53,467 nucleotides of DNA from positions 9,802 to 63,268 of the forward strand of contig JAHLWZ010000872.1 in the NCBI GenBank assembly GCA_020536535.1, in the 5' to 3' direction. A program made the translations under genes and the position numbers. The notes beneath the pieces were generated by a model, which saw only the letters and a list, made by a program, of their open reading frames with translations, searched no databases and was not told the origin of the DNA. Below are positions 21,893-32,817 of the stretch, piece by piece (the first letter of the stretch is position 1; every line of letters starts with the position of its first letter). The DNA is from Pelomyxa schiedti. Lineage: Eukaryota > Evosea > Pelobiontida > Pelomyxidae.

Positions 21893-23520
21893 TCAGGAGC
21901 CAAGAGAGTACTTGATTTGGTCTGTGCTGATTGGGGGTGCAATGAGAACAGCGGAAGGAAGCCTCTGCGTCACAACGTCAACTACCTCGGGCCACTGCAT
22001 GGGAGCCCTCTTCTTGATGCCCTTGGCTAGGTCCTCGGCCTCTTTCTTCTTCTTTGCTTCCTCCTTCTGCTTCCTGGCTTCCTCCCTCTTGGCTTTCGCG
22101 GCTTCATGCTTCCTCTTCTTCTCCTCTCGCTTCACTTTATTGGCCTCTTTCTTGATTGCTTTGCTGCCTTCAGACATGTTGCCGTCACTGTCGGAATCAG
22201 AACTGTCGTCGGAATCGGAGTCGGGTTCCGGCTCAGACTCGGATTCTTGAGCGTCTGGTACAAAGTCCACATGTAGAACCCAATGGCATTCAGGGTGCTC
22301 CACGAGTTGGTCTTTTTTACCCTTCTGCAGCTTGACGGTCGTTTTCAGTCCGCCTTCACCTCCAAGAACGAACTTCTCCGATTCTTTAGAGTGGTCGTCG
22401 TCTTCTTCTTCTTCAACTTCAGCATCTTCGCCAGCCTCTTTTTCACCCTTCCATTTAAAGCCAAAAGCAGTGCTTACTTGCTTTGCTAGAACCTTAAAAT
22501 CGGTTTCTTTCGGTTCGCGGATTCCAAAGAGAATTTCATCTTCTTGAAGGTATTCTGTTGAGAAAAAGAAAATAATGAAATTAGGATGGCTAGGGAAAAA
22601 AAATTGGTGTTACCTAAGTGGGTCAGGAAGGACTGGAAGTCAGGAGCCAATCTGTGTACCTGGGGAGGATAAATAGAAATTCTATTTGAAAGACCGAATT
22701 ACCTCAAAGTCCCCAGCAGTATCAACGTCAGGCTTGACCTCCTCATACTCAATTTGAGAAAGAGCCACAGCCGCCGGGTTGTGTGGATCGGCGCGATAAT
22801 CTGCAGTAATTCAGAAAGTAAGTCACCCAGGGGCCAAACACACCTAAAGCGAGCCATTCATGGCCATCGCCGCATAGAAGCAAGAAGTCCTTTGTGATTC
22901 CCCACTCCTCATATGCATCCTTGCTCAAGTTAGAGTAGGAGAAGGGAGTTAGGGCGTACCTTATTATCAAGCAACGAGTTAGACGAGGCTTCCTCCTCCG
23001 ACTCATCATCATCATCGCTATCCTCATCACTAGACCTCTTTGACTTCTTCTTTTTTGTGCTTTTGTCAACGCCAACTCCAAGGATTTCACCCACAGAAGC
23101 ATAAGCCTCCTCGCCAGGAGGAATAGGAGCAGCAGCACTGGAAGAAGTAGTAGTACTAGACGCCGCCGCTGTTGTAGTAGTTGTATTTGACTCAATAAAA
23201 GCAGAAAGAGGAAGGATCTTTTCAGCGCGCTCGCCGGGAACTCTTATATACTTCTTTCGCAGCGAGCAGCCGTTGTGAACCCTAAGGAGCGCGAGATACG
23301 GCTCGGGAAGAACCAAGCCAAGCTCCTTGTGCACGAGCTCGGCCCTCTTGCGCAACTCGTCGCCGTCGATCGGCGCTCGGTTTTCGTCTTTGTCAGGGGA
23401 GAAGATCTCGCGCGGGGGGGAGAAAACAGGGACGGCCACAGCGGCAGGAGTACTGGTTGAGTGCGCGGATGCAGATGCGGTCGTTTTGTCCTTGACCACT
23501 TTACGCTTCTTTGTCGACAT
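21893..23520 (-). CDS. SUKH-domain (Smi1/Knr4 family) protein
   Basis: The start MSTKKRKVVKDK (ATG at 23520) is basic. The SUKH fold begins with RKRAELVHKELGLVLPEPYL and LLRVHNGCSLRKKYI, then is interrupted by a Ser/Thr/Ala-rich and acidic insertion. It resumes with EEWGITKDFLLLCGDGHEWL, LSQIEYEEVKPDVD, VHRLAPDFQSFLTHL and EYLQEDEILFGIREP. The C-terminal third is acidic, then strongly Lys/Glu-rich and probably a long single helix (KKEANKVKREEKKRKHEA). It ends at 21893. In yeast Knr4 coordinates cell-wall synthesis and signalling; in bacteria SUKH proteins act as immunity proteins. The function here is not known. Four to five short introns are present. Confidence 0.78.
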
Positions 23521-23757
23521 TCCGGTGACACGGCTCCTCGGCAACAACCAACAAAGTTTGATGATGTCTTTTTGTTTTTGAAAATCAACCGGAGATACAA
23601 GATTTCTGAAACCCACTCTCAAGAACAACATTGTTTGAAGAAAGGCCATGCAGGCAAGTGATGCCTTAATCCCACATCACGAGTTGTACTTAACTTCAAG
23701 CGGAGTTGAGCTTCGTTCGAAGAACTTCGCAGAAGCGGGTTCCACACAACAAAACCA

Positions 23758-26700
23758 ATGTCACAGCAGCAGCCGGCGCAACTCCCTCCACGCCGGCGAG
23801 CCCCCTCTCCCCAGCCATCCAAGCAGCCGCAGCCCGCCGACCCAAAACAACAGCAGCCCGCCCCCCCTTCGTCGTCTTCCCCATCCCCATCCCCATCCCC
23901 TGCCTCTTCTTCCACCACCGGGGTGGCGCCGCCGGCTCCCCCGCCGCCGCCCATGCGCCACGCGCCGGTCCCCGCGCCCGCGGCCGCGGCCTCGACTCCC
24001 CCCTCGCTGCGCAGCGGTGCGGTCTCGCCTACCCAGCAGCAGCAGCCGGGGCAGGGGCAGCCCCGCCTCATCATCACCAAGCCCCCCGCCTGCCTGATCT
24101 CCTCACTACAGCAACTGCAACTGGGACCGCCGCAACCACAGCCGCAACAACAACAACAACACCAACAAAGCACCACTACCGCAACGACGACCGCGTTACG
24201 CGAATCCCCGGGCGCCGGTTCGTTAAATGAACCGTTGTCACCGCCCTCGCTATCGACAACGAATTCCTATTCATCTTCGTCGTCATCTTCATCATCAACC
24301 ACAACAACTGCAAATAATACACTCACGCCTACAACTACAAATTCTACTACTACTAACACTCCGACTACTAACTGTACTAGTACTTCTACTGCCAACTCTC
24401 ACCCTCCTTCTCCCTCTTCGTCACCATTGACACTATCCTCCAGTGGTGGTAGTGGTGGTGTTGAGACCGAGGAAAAGCAAGGGTCTACAGTCCACCATGA
24501 AGGGGACAAGGAACCTTCTTCTGTAGTGGATGACGACATTATGTTGATTGCTCCACTGGCCCCGGATGACGAGGCTCCTAGTGTTCCTGATGCCCCGGAC
24601 GAGGAAGCACCCTCTCCGTCTCTGCCCGATGACGAGGCACCGTCACTTCCACCTCAGTCCATGATACTATCACCATCGGGCTCTTTGCAGGCAGTTAATC
24701 TGTGCGATGGTGATACAGAGGAGGGAATGGACGGGGATGATTTGCCGGCCCCAGCTCCTCCTGTTCTTGCTTCACTGCACCCTAACGTGACTCCTGGGGA
24801 AAACCTCATTACGGGGAAGACTGCAGTAAATACAAGTATTAGCTGCCGTGAAATCCCTAACAGTATATCCCCTGTTGCGGTAGGTGGGCAAGAACGGGTC
24901 AATGGGAGCCCTACATTACTCTCAAACAGTAACTCTGAATTGAATTCCAGAACTCCCCCAACGAAGCAACCACCAAATCACACGGAGGACTCTTTTCCTA
25001 GTATTCCAGATCAAGTCATTGATCTTCCGCCTCCTTTAACACTGGCCCCTGTCCCTGCTGTGCAAGCTCCAGTTCCATCCACTCCCCCTGCACAATTGCC
25101 TCCTCCTGTGATTCCCGCTCATACACCAACTTCTCAGGCAGCAGTACAACCGCCACTCATCACTCCCGTTGCACCTTCCCCAACTCCACAACAACCTGCG
25201 GCAACAGTGGCGGCCCCGGCCGAGCAGCAAACTGTCCGCCCCTGCATCCCAACCCCGATTCTCCCAAGCATCCCAATGCCTGTCCTTCCTTGCATTCCAA
25301 CACCAATTCTTCCCAAACTACCTTCTTCAGTTCCGGTGGTCCTTCCAGTAATACCTGCACCTTCCCCCACAGTACTACTGCCAACTCCAGCCCCAAAGTC
25401 CCCCCCAATGGTAGCCACATCACCCACTGCAGCACCACCCTCTTTCATGACTCTATCAAAACCTCCTCCGCTCCTTCCCACTACATTACCCCCATCTACA
25501 CTGGTGTCACCGACGATTCCTACAGTATCATTGCCCCACCCTCACCCCAATCTGCCACCCCCACCACCACCTTCTTCAGGTTGCAGCCCTACTCTACATC
25601 CTTCAGCTCCAAGCAAGGGATTACCACCTCCTTTCCTACATCCACTTGTTGCGAGATTCGGTGCTCATTTAGAACCAGAAGCCCCACCAAAATCCACCCC
25701 TCCAACAACTGAGCCAACACAAAAACCTCCAAAACGGACACTCTTTCAGCTCTCTTCTGATGATACTGTGTGCAAATCCTCTTTGGTTTTATGTGCTACT
25801 TACTAGCTAAAACTTCCTTAGTGTGATCCACGGATAGTTGCCTCACAGAGAATAATAAGACAATGGATTTTCCGAAGATGGATGGGTATGCACAGATGAA
25901 CTGAAATTACGTCTAACGGTTTTGGGTGTGGAAAAAAGCCAACATTAAAAAAACTGGCAAACAATCTTCGTTTAGGAGATTGTTGTATAGTCAACGTGAA
26001 CTAGCACACAAAATGTCAGTTCTTGCATCGTCTTACCTTATTCCTCTTGAGAGAGATGCTGGAAAGATGGTTGTTGGCACATTCTTCCTTCATTCTCTTA
26101 ACACAAATAGTGGCCTGAATTGCTACCTCAACACATTGTAACGTTATTGTCATCGGTAATGATGATTCAAGAATTGCACGCCCAGATTGTTGATGGCCTT
26201 AATAAGGTTGGAGAGTTTCTTTGATGTTGCTAATAAATACAGATTCTTCTATCATGGCCTTGCATCAAGGGTGTTGGTGCCATTTTTTGTGATTCGGAGA
26301 TTCGAGGCAAATTTAAAGTATACAGTACGCAGCCATATTTTACAGTTCCCTCCTGGCTGAGTTCCATTAGGTGTATACCTCGATTCTCTTCATATTGCAG
26401 ATTCAATACAGAAATTGCAAGATAATTCTCTCCCATTTGCTGTGTGGCACAATCAGGTAACTTATTGTTAACACATTATCAAATAAACCCAAAAATATAC
26501 AGCAATTTCTAACTTGTGGTTCCTTGTTTGATGAATTGGTTCACCTGCCGGAGAGTTCACTGCACAACATTCCCACGTTCCTCAAGGGATTATGTTCCGG
26601 ACCGGCAGAACCTGCAATGCCAATGGGGGCTGAAACTGAAAGCCTTGATCTGGTTCAACTGAATGAAAGTGTTCAGTTTTTCCAGCAATTCTGCAAGGTT

Positions 26701-28263
26701 TTTTCCTTCGTTGGTTGGTTTTTGTAACTTCCGGAAGGTCTTCTCTGAAAGTCAACACCAACGCCTGGTGAAGAAATATTTCACAGATACAGTAACCAAA
26801 CTTGGTGGATTCTCTTCTGTGTGAACCACAACATATTTTCGTACTTGTAATCTAATAGAATCCAGCAATTCCCAGAGGATATTGGCCGAATCCTATTATA
26901 TGAAATTGAAGTTCAGCAAGTAAAAAAAAGGAAATCTACTGTGACACTGTATGACAAAAAGATAGGAAGATAGGGCCTCACTCCTTCCATCTTTAGGAAA
27001 GCAGTTGTTTTCAGTGATCAAATTATCCTGGTTACTGCAAAAAAAATAAAGCCAAAGGTGGAGATATACGAGAAGACCACGGTCATTAAAATGACAGATG
27101 TAGTAGATGTTGTGGATGTAGAGGGTGCAGGTTTGACGGAATTGTTTTTTATGCCCGTATACTAAAATTCCCAACGCAGATCCAATGCTTCAATTCAATA
27201 TCAAGTCTGCAAATAAAATCAAGAAAATTACACTCAAAATGGGGCTACGGGATAAAAACCGAGCCTTTTCTGCTCTCAAAGACCTTTTGGAACGACGGAA
27301 GAATCACATAGGTCGGTAATTTCATTCTGATAGCAAGTTTATCTAACCTTCTCAGTTTTTGGGTCTAAGCTCAGTGACCTTATTCACAACGAATATCGCG
27401 AGCAAATAGGCATCCCGCTACTAGTAGAAAAAGGCTTCTCTTTCCTCGAAAAATGTACCATCAATACTACAATCACTCAGATAGCAACATCCACTAACCC
27501 GGTCTTAGCTTTAAAGATACAAGGTCTTTTCAGAGTCCCGGGGCACAACCTCGAGATTACGGCACTAAGGAAGCTGGTGCAAGGTATAATTTTACTTTTT
27601 TGTAGTAGATATCTCACTCACACCGACTGTTACAGAGAACTACGAGTATCAGTTCAAACCGGACCAAGATGCATTCTCTGTATCTTCGCTTCTGAAAGTA
27701 TACTTCCGGTACGAAAAATTCTCCCATTTCCAATCGGCTCATATCAAAACAGTGAAATGGCAGAACCCATTTTTCCCTTTGATTTGTACGTCCCCATGAC
27801 GGATCTGCATGACACAGGTTTTCAGAAAATAGAAACAACAAAACAACCACACACAGTACCGGAGGAGGTACTTATAATCATACAATGCACAACAGAAAAA
27901 GAGGAATTCATAACGCGAGTTACGCCGATGCTGAGGGCATTACCGGAATACAACCGCATCACATTGAAGTACACAATGGACTTCTTCCAGAAGCTCATTG
28001 GGCACAGGCAAACAAACAAAATGGATGGTATCATTATTATTACATCACACATACCGCTACCCCTTTCTAACATACAAACATACAATTAATCCTTCTGCAC
28101 GGTAATTGAACTCAATTCAGCCAAGAATTTGTCTATAGTCATAGCACCTAATTTTCTGCGGCCTGCTGTTGAAACACTGGACACTACAACTCAGCTTCCA
28201 AAAGTGAACTCTGTATTCGCTAAACTCATTGACTCCTACCCGGAACTATCCCAGCTATTCTGA
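23758..28263 (+). CDS. Proline-rich RhoGEF-RhoGAP protein
   Basis: A first exon of about 670 residues is disordered, rich in Pro, Ser, Thr and Gln, with poly-Q, poly-S/T and repeated PDDEAPS-like acidic units, plus many PxxP sites. Later exons show a Dbl-homology (RhoGEF) domain: IIRQWIFRRWM, LLYSQRELAHKMSVLASSYL, MMIQELHAQIVDGLNKV, LASRVLVPFFV, FDELVHLPESSLHNIP and LNESVQFFQQF. A PH-like segment follows (AVVFSDQIILVTAKKIKPKV). The C-terminus is a RhoGAP domain: VFGSKLSDLI, IGIPLLVEKGFSFLEK, the arginine-finger region GLFRVPGHNLEITALRKLVQ, FSVSSLLKVYFR, PEPIFPF and FLRPAVETL, ending at 28263. The GAP arginine is present. It would both load and hydrolyse GTP on Rho/Rac proteins at membranes or actin. 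Confidence 0.86.
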
Positions 28264-28342
28264 TTCCTTCAAACAGTAGTCTCACATTTCCCTCAGTTCT
28301 GGCAACTAGAGGGGTTGTGTAAGTGAAGAGAAGTACATAAGC

Positions 28343-28348
28343 AATAAA
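28343..28348 (+). promoter_or_regulatory. AATAAA, likely polyadenylation signal
   Basis: An AATAAA hexamer lies 80 bp after the stop codon of the RhoGEF-RhoGAP gene and is followed by a T-rich stretch, as expected for a poly-A signal. Confidence 0.55.
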
Positions 28349-28414
28349 GGCTTTTTTCTTTTTGGACTATCGATTTGGTGATATGTCGTTCTACACAGAA
28401 TAAATGTTCAAACT

Positions 28415-31036
28415 TCAAACGTTTGTGGAGCCTGGGTTTGAGTTAGGGATTGTAACAACAGAGTGAGGCTGCACACTGTCGGTAACTGTCAGTTCAAACA
28501 GTCCGTATTCAGATTTCCACCCAGAAACCAAGATGTAGTAAGGGGTACCGAGTTCTGAGTCCCAAGATACCTGTGATTGTACCCCGCAGGTCGGCCAATC
28601 GTCACTCCAGACTATGCAGTTGTCTGTGATCTCGGCACATGATCGTGCAACAGCAATGATTGTGTCGAACTCTGTGTATGAAGTGCAAGTACTGGCGGTG
28701 ATCTGATTACCGGTGCCCAGAACAGAAAACCAGAGCCCTTTGTTTTCTTAGAAAGCGGAGATTTGCTATAAACACATACCTGTTGTGCCAATCAAGTTGC
28801 ACGGTGAGAATGACATACAGGCATTGGTTGTATCGCCTTGGTAAGTTTCGGGAACAACCAGAGGATAGGCAGTAGCACATTCACAATATGGATCCGGGGA
28901 GACTGTGCCCTGGTTAGTGACAATATGAAATGATGTTGTTTGAGGTGAAACTTTCAGAAAAATCTACACGGAAGTCTCCAGTTACATTGACTCCTGCAGT
29001 GACAAAAATCCAGTACGACTGTCCTCCAAGCGCTTGGAACTGTACTGAGCCTTTCCCAGAACACTCCAAGGGATCGCTACAACAGCTGAGTTGCAAAAAA
29101 GAGTGATAAAGATAACCTTTGTCGTACACAATGCTGGGGGGAACACAAGTTGTAGACTTCAATGGAAAAAGGCAGGATCGTGTCGTCGTTACATACAGTG
29201 GCGAGGATATTACTCACACTTGTGGCGAATGAGAGACTGAACCAACGTCCTGGATGGAGGCTTGGTCAGGGCGGAGTATGGAGTAGAAGTTCAAAAACCT
29301 TGTCGTAGTGAAGAGTCAGTGGCACAATCCCCTTCGGTGAATTCAGCGTTTGAGGTTGTCTGTGAAAAAGTCATCGGAAGGGTGGTGACAGGCTCAGCAT
29401 TCCAGCACACAGAATTGTCAACATTGGAAACTGTGGGAATGAGAAGCGAGGAAGATTGCTAGAGAATTTCTCTACGTGTATCTACAGAAAGGGTAAAAGC
29501 TACACCGTCGCTCCCAGAGCGGTAACCCGAAACAGCAATGTAGTAGTACTTGTCGGCTTCAGCACTCCACTCAACCTGGAAATGTGGTGAGTTGTAGTAC
29601 CCTAGAGCCACAGTACTTTCGAGTGGAGCCCGCAGAAATCGTCGTTGGCCGTAACACATGATTGAGCAACTGCATTTTCATCACACTCCTCGTAAACTTG
29701 AAGAGTAGTATCTCCACTCTATTCATTCAATAGTACTATAATGAAAAGAATACAAAGAAAAAGCATACAAGGTTATCAAGCACACAAGTCCAGGCAGTAA
29801 GTGCTTCTCCAGTTCCAGCTACGACATACCACAGACCTGGCTTATGGTTAGCTTTGTTTACAGAACCAGTATCTAACTGTTGGTCTGCACGCTGAAGCAG
29901 GAGCTGTAGGTGGAGGGAGTGTTGGCCGTGGACGCAGCAGTTGTATAGGGAAGGCTGATAATTTTTTCAGCAACTTTGCAGTTATACCAAGTCGGAGAAT
30001 CCGCTATAAACAGTGAGGGGGTGCTGACACAATTTGTGTACCATCCATTACTGACAAAGTGAACTGTCCGCGCAGCAGACCTGGTGATGACACAAATATA
30101 TAATAAGGTACTCCCTCAAGGGTGGGCCAAACAATTTCAGACTGCCAAAGACAAGTATCGTCAACCTAGATGTGGTCAAAGTGGGGAGGAAACAACATGT
30201 CACCCACAAAATTAATGCAGGTTCCAGAGCAGTCGGAATAAAGCTCTATAATAGTGTCAAGCTGCGAGTTTTCACATGTAGATGCTTTGAGGTCTTTTCC
30301 AGTACCAAGAACCACGAACCAGAGGCCTATTGTCCCCTTTAGCTTTGAAGATTTCTTAATAGTAACGCACCTACAGCGTCCATATTACGACAGCCGGAAG
30401 TAACTGTTTCTGATTTATCATTGTCCCCAGTGAAAGTAAAAGGAAGGGAAGAAATTTCTTCAGCCAAAGTGCAAAGGTCATTTTTTTCTCCTGGCTAATC
30501 TGAGAATCATTTAAATGTAAAAAAGAAGTGAACCTTCATCTGTCAGAGTGAATGAGAAGTCACCAGTGACTTTCCCAAAGCCTGTAACAAAAATATAGTA
30601 GGTTTCCCCAGCGGTAGTATTCCAGCGCACTTCACTTGAAGTTCCACACGAGTCGTCGTTGTAGGAAAGGCACTGTTGTGCTATGCCTTTGTAGCACTCC
30701 GTGAAGACATACAAAGTTGTATCGAGAGTGGTTTCTCCACAAGTGGAAGCCGCCAATGTTGTGTCCATTGCTGGAGTATACATATAGTATACACCTACGA
30801 AGCAAAGTCAATTTTAGTGTGTGCACTGCACCACACCAACCTTTTCCAGCAGTATAAATAGGGCTAATAGAGCAGTAGAACTGCGAGATCTCTGAAACAG
30901 TGGTAGTTGAATCCACTGTGAACGGCAGTTTCTGAATACTGTAGGCAGAATCACAGCTGTCGTAGATTTCCTCAGCCGTTACACCCAACAGCACCAGGCA
31001 TAATATAATGCAGATCTGCCTTACCCTTATCGTCAT
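28415..31036 (-). CDS. Secreted protein with five PPC-like repeats
   Basis: The start MTIRVRQICIILCLVLLGVTA (ATG at 31036, shown in part) is a clear signal peptide. Five repeats of roughly 130 residues follow, each resembling the pre-peptidase C-terminal (PPC) beta-sandwich. A unit begins with a cysteine and LPFT-like stretch, has GLWF or GVYYMY, then STC...DTTLYVFTEC, SYNDDSCG, and closes with YYIFVTGFGKVTGDFSFTL. Unit equivalents are GTGKDLKASTCENSQLDT (unit 2), GLWYVVAGTGEALTAWTC (unit 3), WFSLSFATS and SYWIFVTAGVNVTGDF (unit 4) and GLWFSVLGTGNQITASTC (unit 5). Introns interrupt most units at similar places. The protein ends NPGSTNV at 28415 with no membrane anchor. PPC domains often bind substrates or carbohydrates; no enzyme domain is present. 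Confidence 0.78.
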
Positions 31037-31637
31037 CGTTGTGTTACTCTGTCAGTTTCGTTTTTTTTTTCTTTTTGTTGTTCGTTCGTTTTGTTCGTGT
31101 TGTTTTGGCATCTTAAAAGCCGCTCCGAGATCTGTACAACCACGCGTTATGATTTTAGTCAAATAGGGACACGGCATGTTACGCACTTTGATTGAATGGG
31201 AAACATGGGGCGATGAGTGAGGACGTGTTGATATTTTTCAGATTTGATTGGTGGACGCGGTTCTGAGGAGACTCGGCTTGTCACTCACCCAGGGCTTCTT
31301 GTACGGTACAACTGAAGAGTGCTTGTGCCTGTCTCTTGCCACTGTTTATGGTATTCGAAGCATGCACCGCATACCGTATGTACAAGCACACGGTCCCTTC
31401 TATGGTTTGTGATTGGATCGCCGAAATCCCAGTTCCGGTGGGCATGAGAGCTGCCACCTCAGAACACCGTGGGGGGAGGGCGAGGGGCACAATCAGGGTG
31501 GCTCGGCCAAGGTGTTCTGTCAGTGTTTGAGTTTGAGTTTGATCTCTCTGTAGTGCGCCCGAACGGAAAAACCCCAGAAACAACAAAACAAAACAAAACC
31601 AAAGCGACGAGAAGCAAGCCGGGGAATTGGGTCAAAG
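31037..31637. other. Divergent spacer with a doubtful small minus-strand gene
   Basis: The region holds the promoters of the PPC-repeat gene (-) and adenylate kinase (+). On the minus strand an open stretch (31586-31281) ends in KRQAQALFSCTVQEALG followed by a consensus donor GGTGAGT. It might be an exon, but no matching downstream exon was found. The rest is T-rich near 31065-31080 and otherwise featureless. Confidence 0.35.
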
Positions 31638-32692
31638 ATGATGCGCATAATTATGTCAGGGCCTCCCGCGTCGGGCAAGGGAACTCAGTGCGAAAAAATA
31701 GCAACAATGTACGGCGTCAAGCACCTTTCGTCCGGGGATCTACTCAGGGCCGAGGTTCGCCTTTCGTTTGTTTTTGCCTTTTTCTTCCTTGTTGTGTTTT
31801 GGGTGTATTTATAAATTGTACTTAATTAAAATAGGAAACATAATTGTTTCTAATAATAATAATAATAATAAAAAAGGTCGCAGCTGGCACTGAGATAGGA
31901 CTGAAAGCCAAAGCATTTATGGACGCCGGAAAACTTGTTCCTGATGATATTGTTGTACCTCTTGTTGCTAAGCAGCTAATGACATTCTCAGCGGTAAATG
32001 GATTGATTTTAGTCTATGAAATGGTCCTATTTAAAACTTAACACAACTCCATTTCACAAGGGGTGGCTCCTTGATGGATTCCCAAGGTCAGCAGACCAGG
32101 CTGCAGCACTCACAAGGTTGGTTTCTCCTCACGTTGTGGTTGTACTTGATCTCCCTGATCAAGTAGCCATTGAGAGGATCACTGGCAGGAGGACTGACCC
32201 TGTAACAAACAAAGTGTGTAATTGTAGTTGTACCACCAAATCACAAATGCTACATAAAAAATGGTGTAGTCGGAATTTGAATTATGATTAATGTTTTACC
32301 AGTGCCTCCACCTACATTCCAATAATCAACCCCTGACCAAATCCAGGTGTATCACGTCAAGTTCAACCCCGCAACAGACCCCATAGTTACTGCCCGCCTC
32401 GTACAACGTGATGATGACACAGAGGTCACAATGACCCGCAGGCTTGCTCTCTACAGGTTGTTCACTAAAACCCAAAACCGCTAGCTATCTAATTTAAGCG
32501 GAGTTTAATCCAGTGCCCGCTACATACATCTATGAATATTAATAACATTAACCACTATCACACAGGGCAAGTGAGGCAGCCTTGTGCGCTGCGTTTGGTG
32601 GATTGGTTCACCATGTCAATGCCAATTTACCCATCCCTGATGTGTTCAACCAAATCTCAGGGATACTTACACCACTCAAGGCTTCCCTGTGA
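31638..32692 (+). CDS. Adenylate kinase
   Basis: It catalyses ATP + AMP to 2 ADP. Exon 1 (ATG ATG at 31638) encodes the P-loop [10 protein letters not shown] and [11 protein letters not shown]. Exon 2 has [20 protein letters not shown], the AMP-binding helix. Then [37 protein letters not shown], the LID segment [15 protein letters not shown] and [20 protein letters not shown] follow. The last exon encodes [18 protein letters not shown] and ends LTPLKASL at 32692. Catalytic arginines (DGFPR, GRR, RDDDTE region) are in place. The first intron contains an ATA/AAT repeat (31855-31870). No targeting peptide is seen, so it is probably cytosolic. The LID lacks zinc-finger cysteines, so it is the eukaryotic type. 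Confidence 0.93.
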
Positions 32693-32817
32693 GGAAGTTT
32701 TTCACATACACCACTGGGGAAAAAAAAAAGAAGCCGTACCCAATAGGGTATTTATTTATCCTTTTATTGTTTCTTTTTCTTTGTGAAAAAGGGCATTTCA
32801 CTTAGATAGCCATTCAA

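Noticed and set aside
23619-24176. Minus-strand frame rich in Cys and Gly
   Set aside because: Antisense of the Pro/Gln-rich first exon of the RhoGEF-RhoGAP gene.
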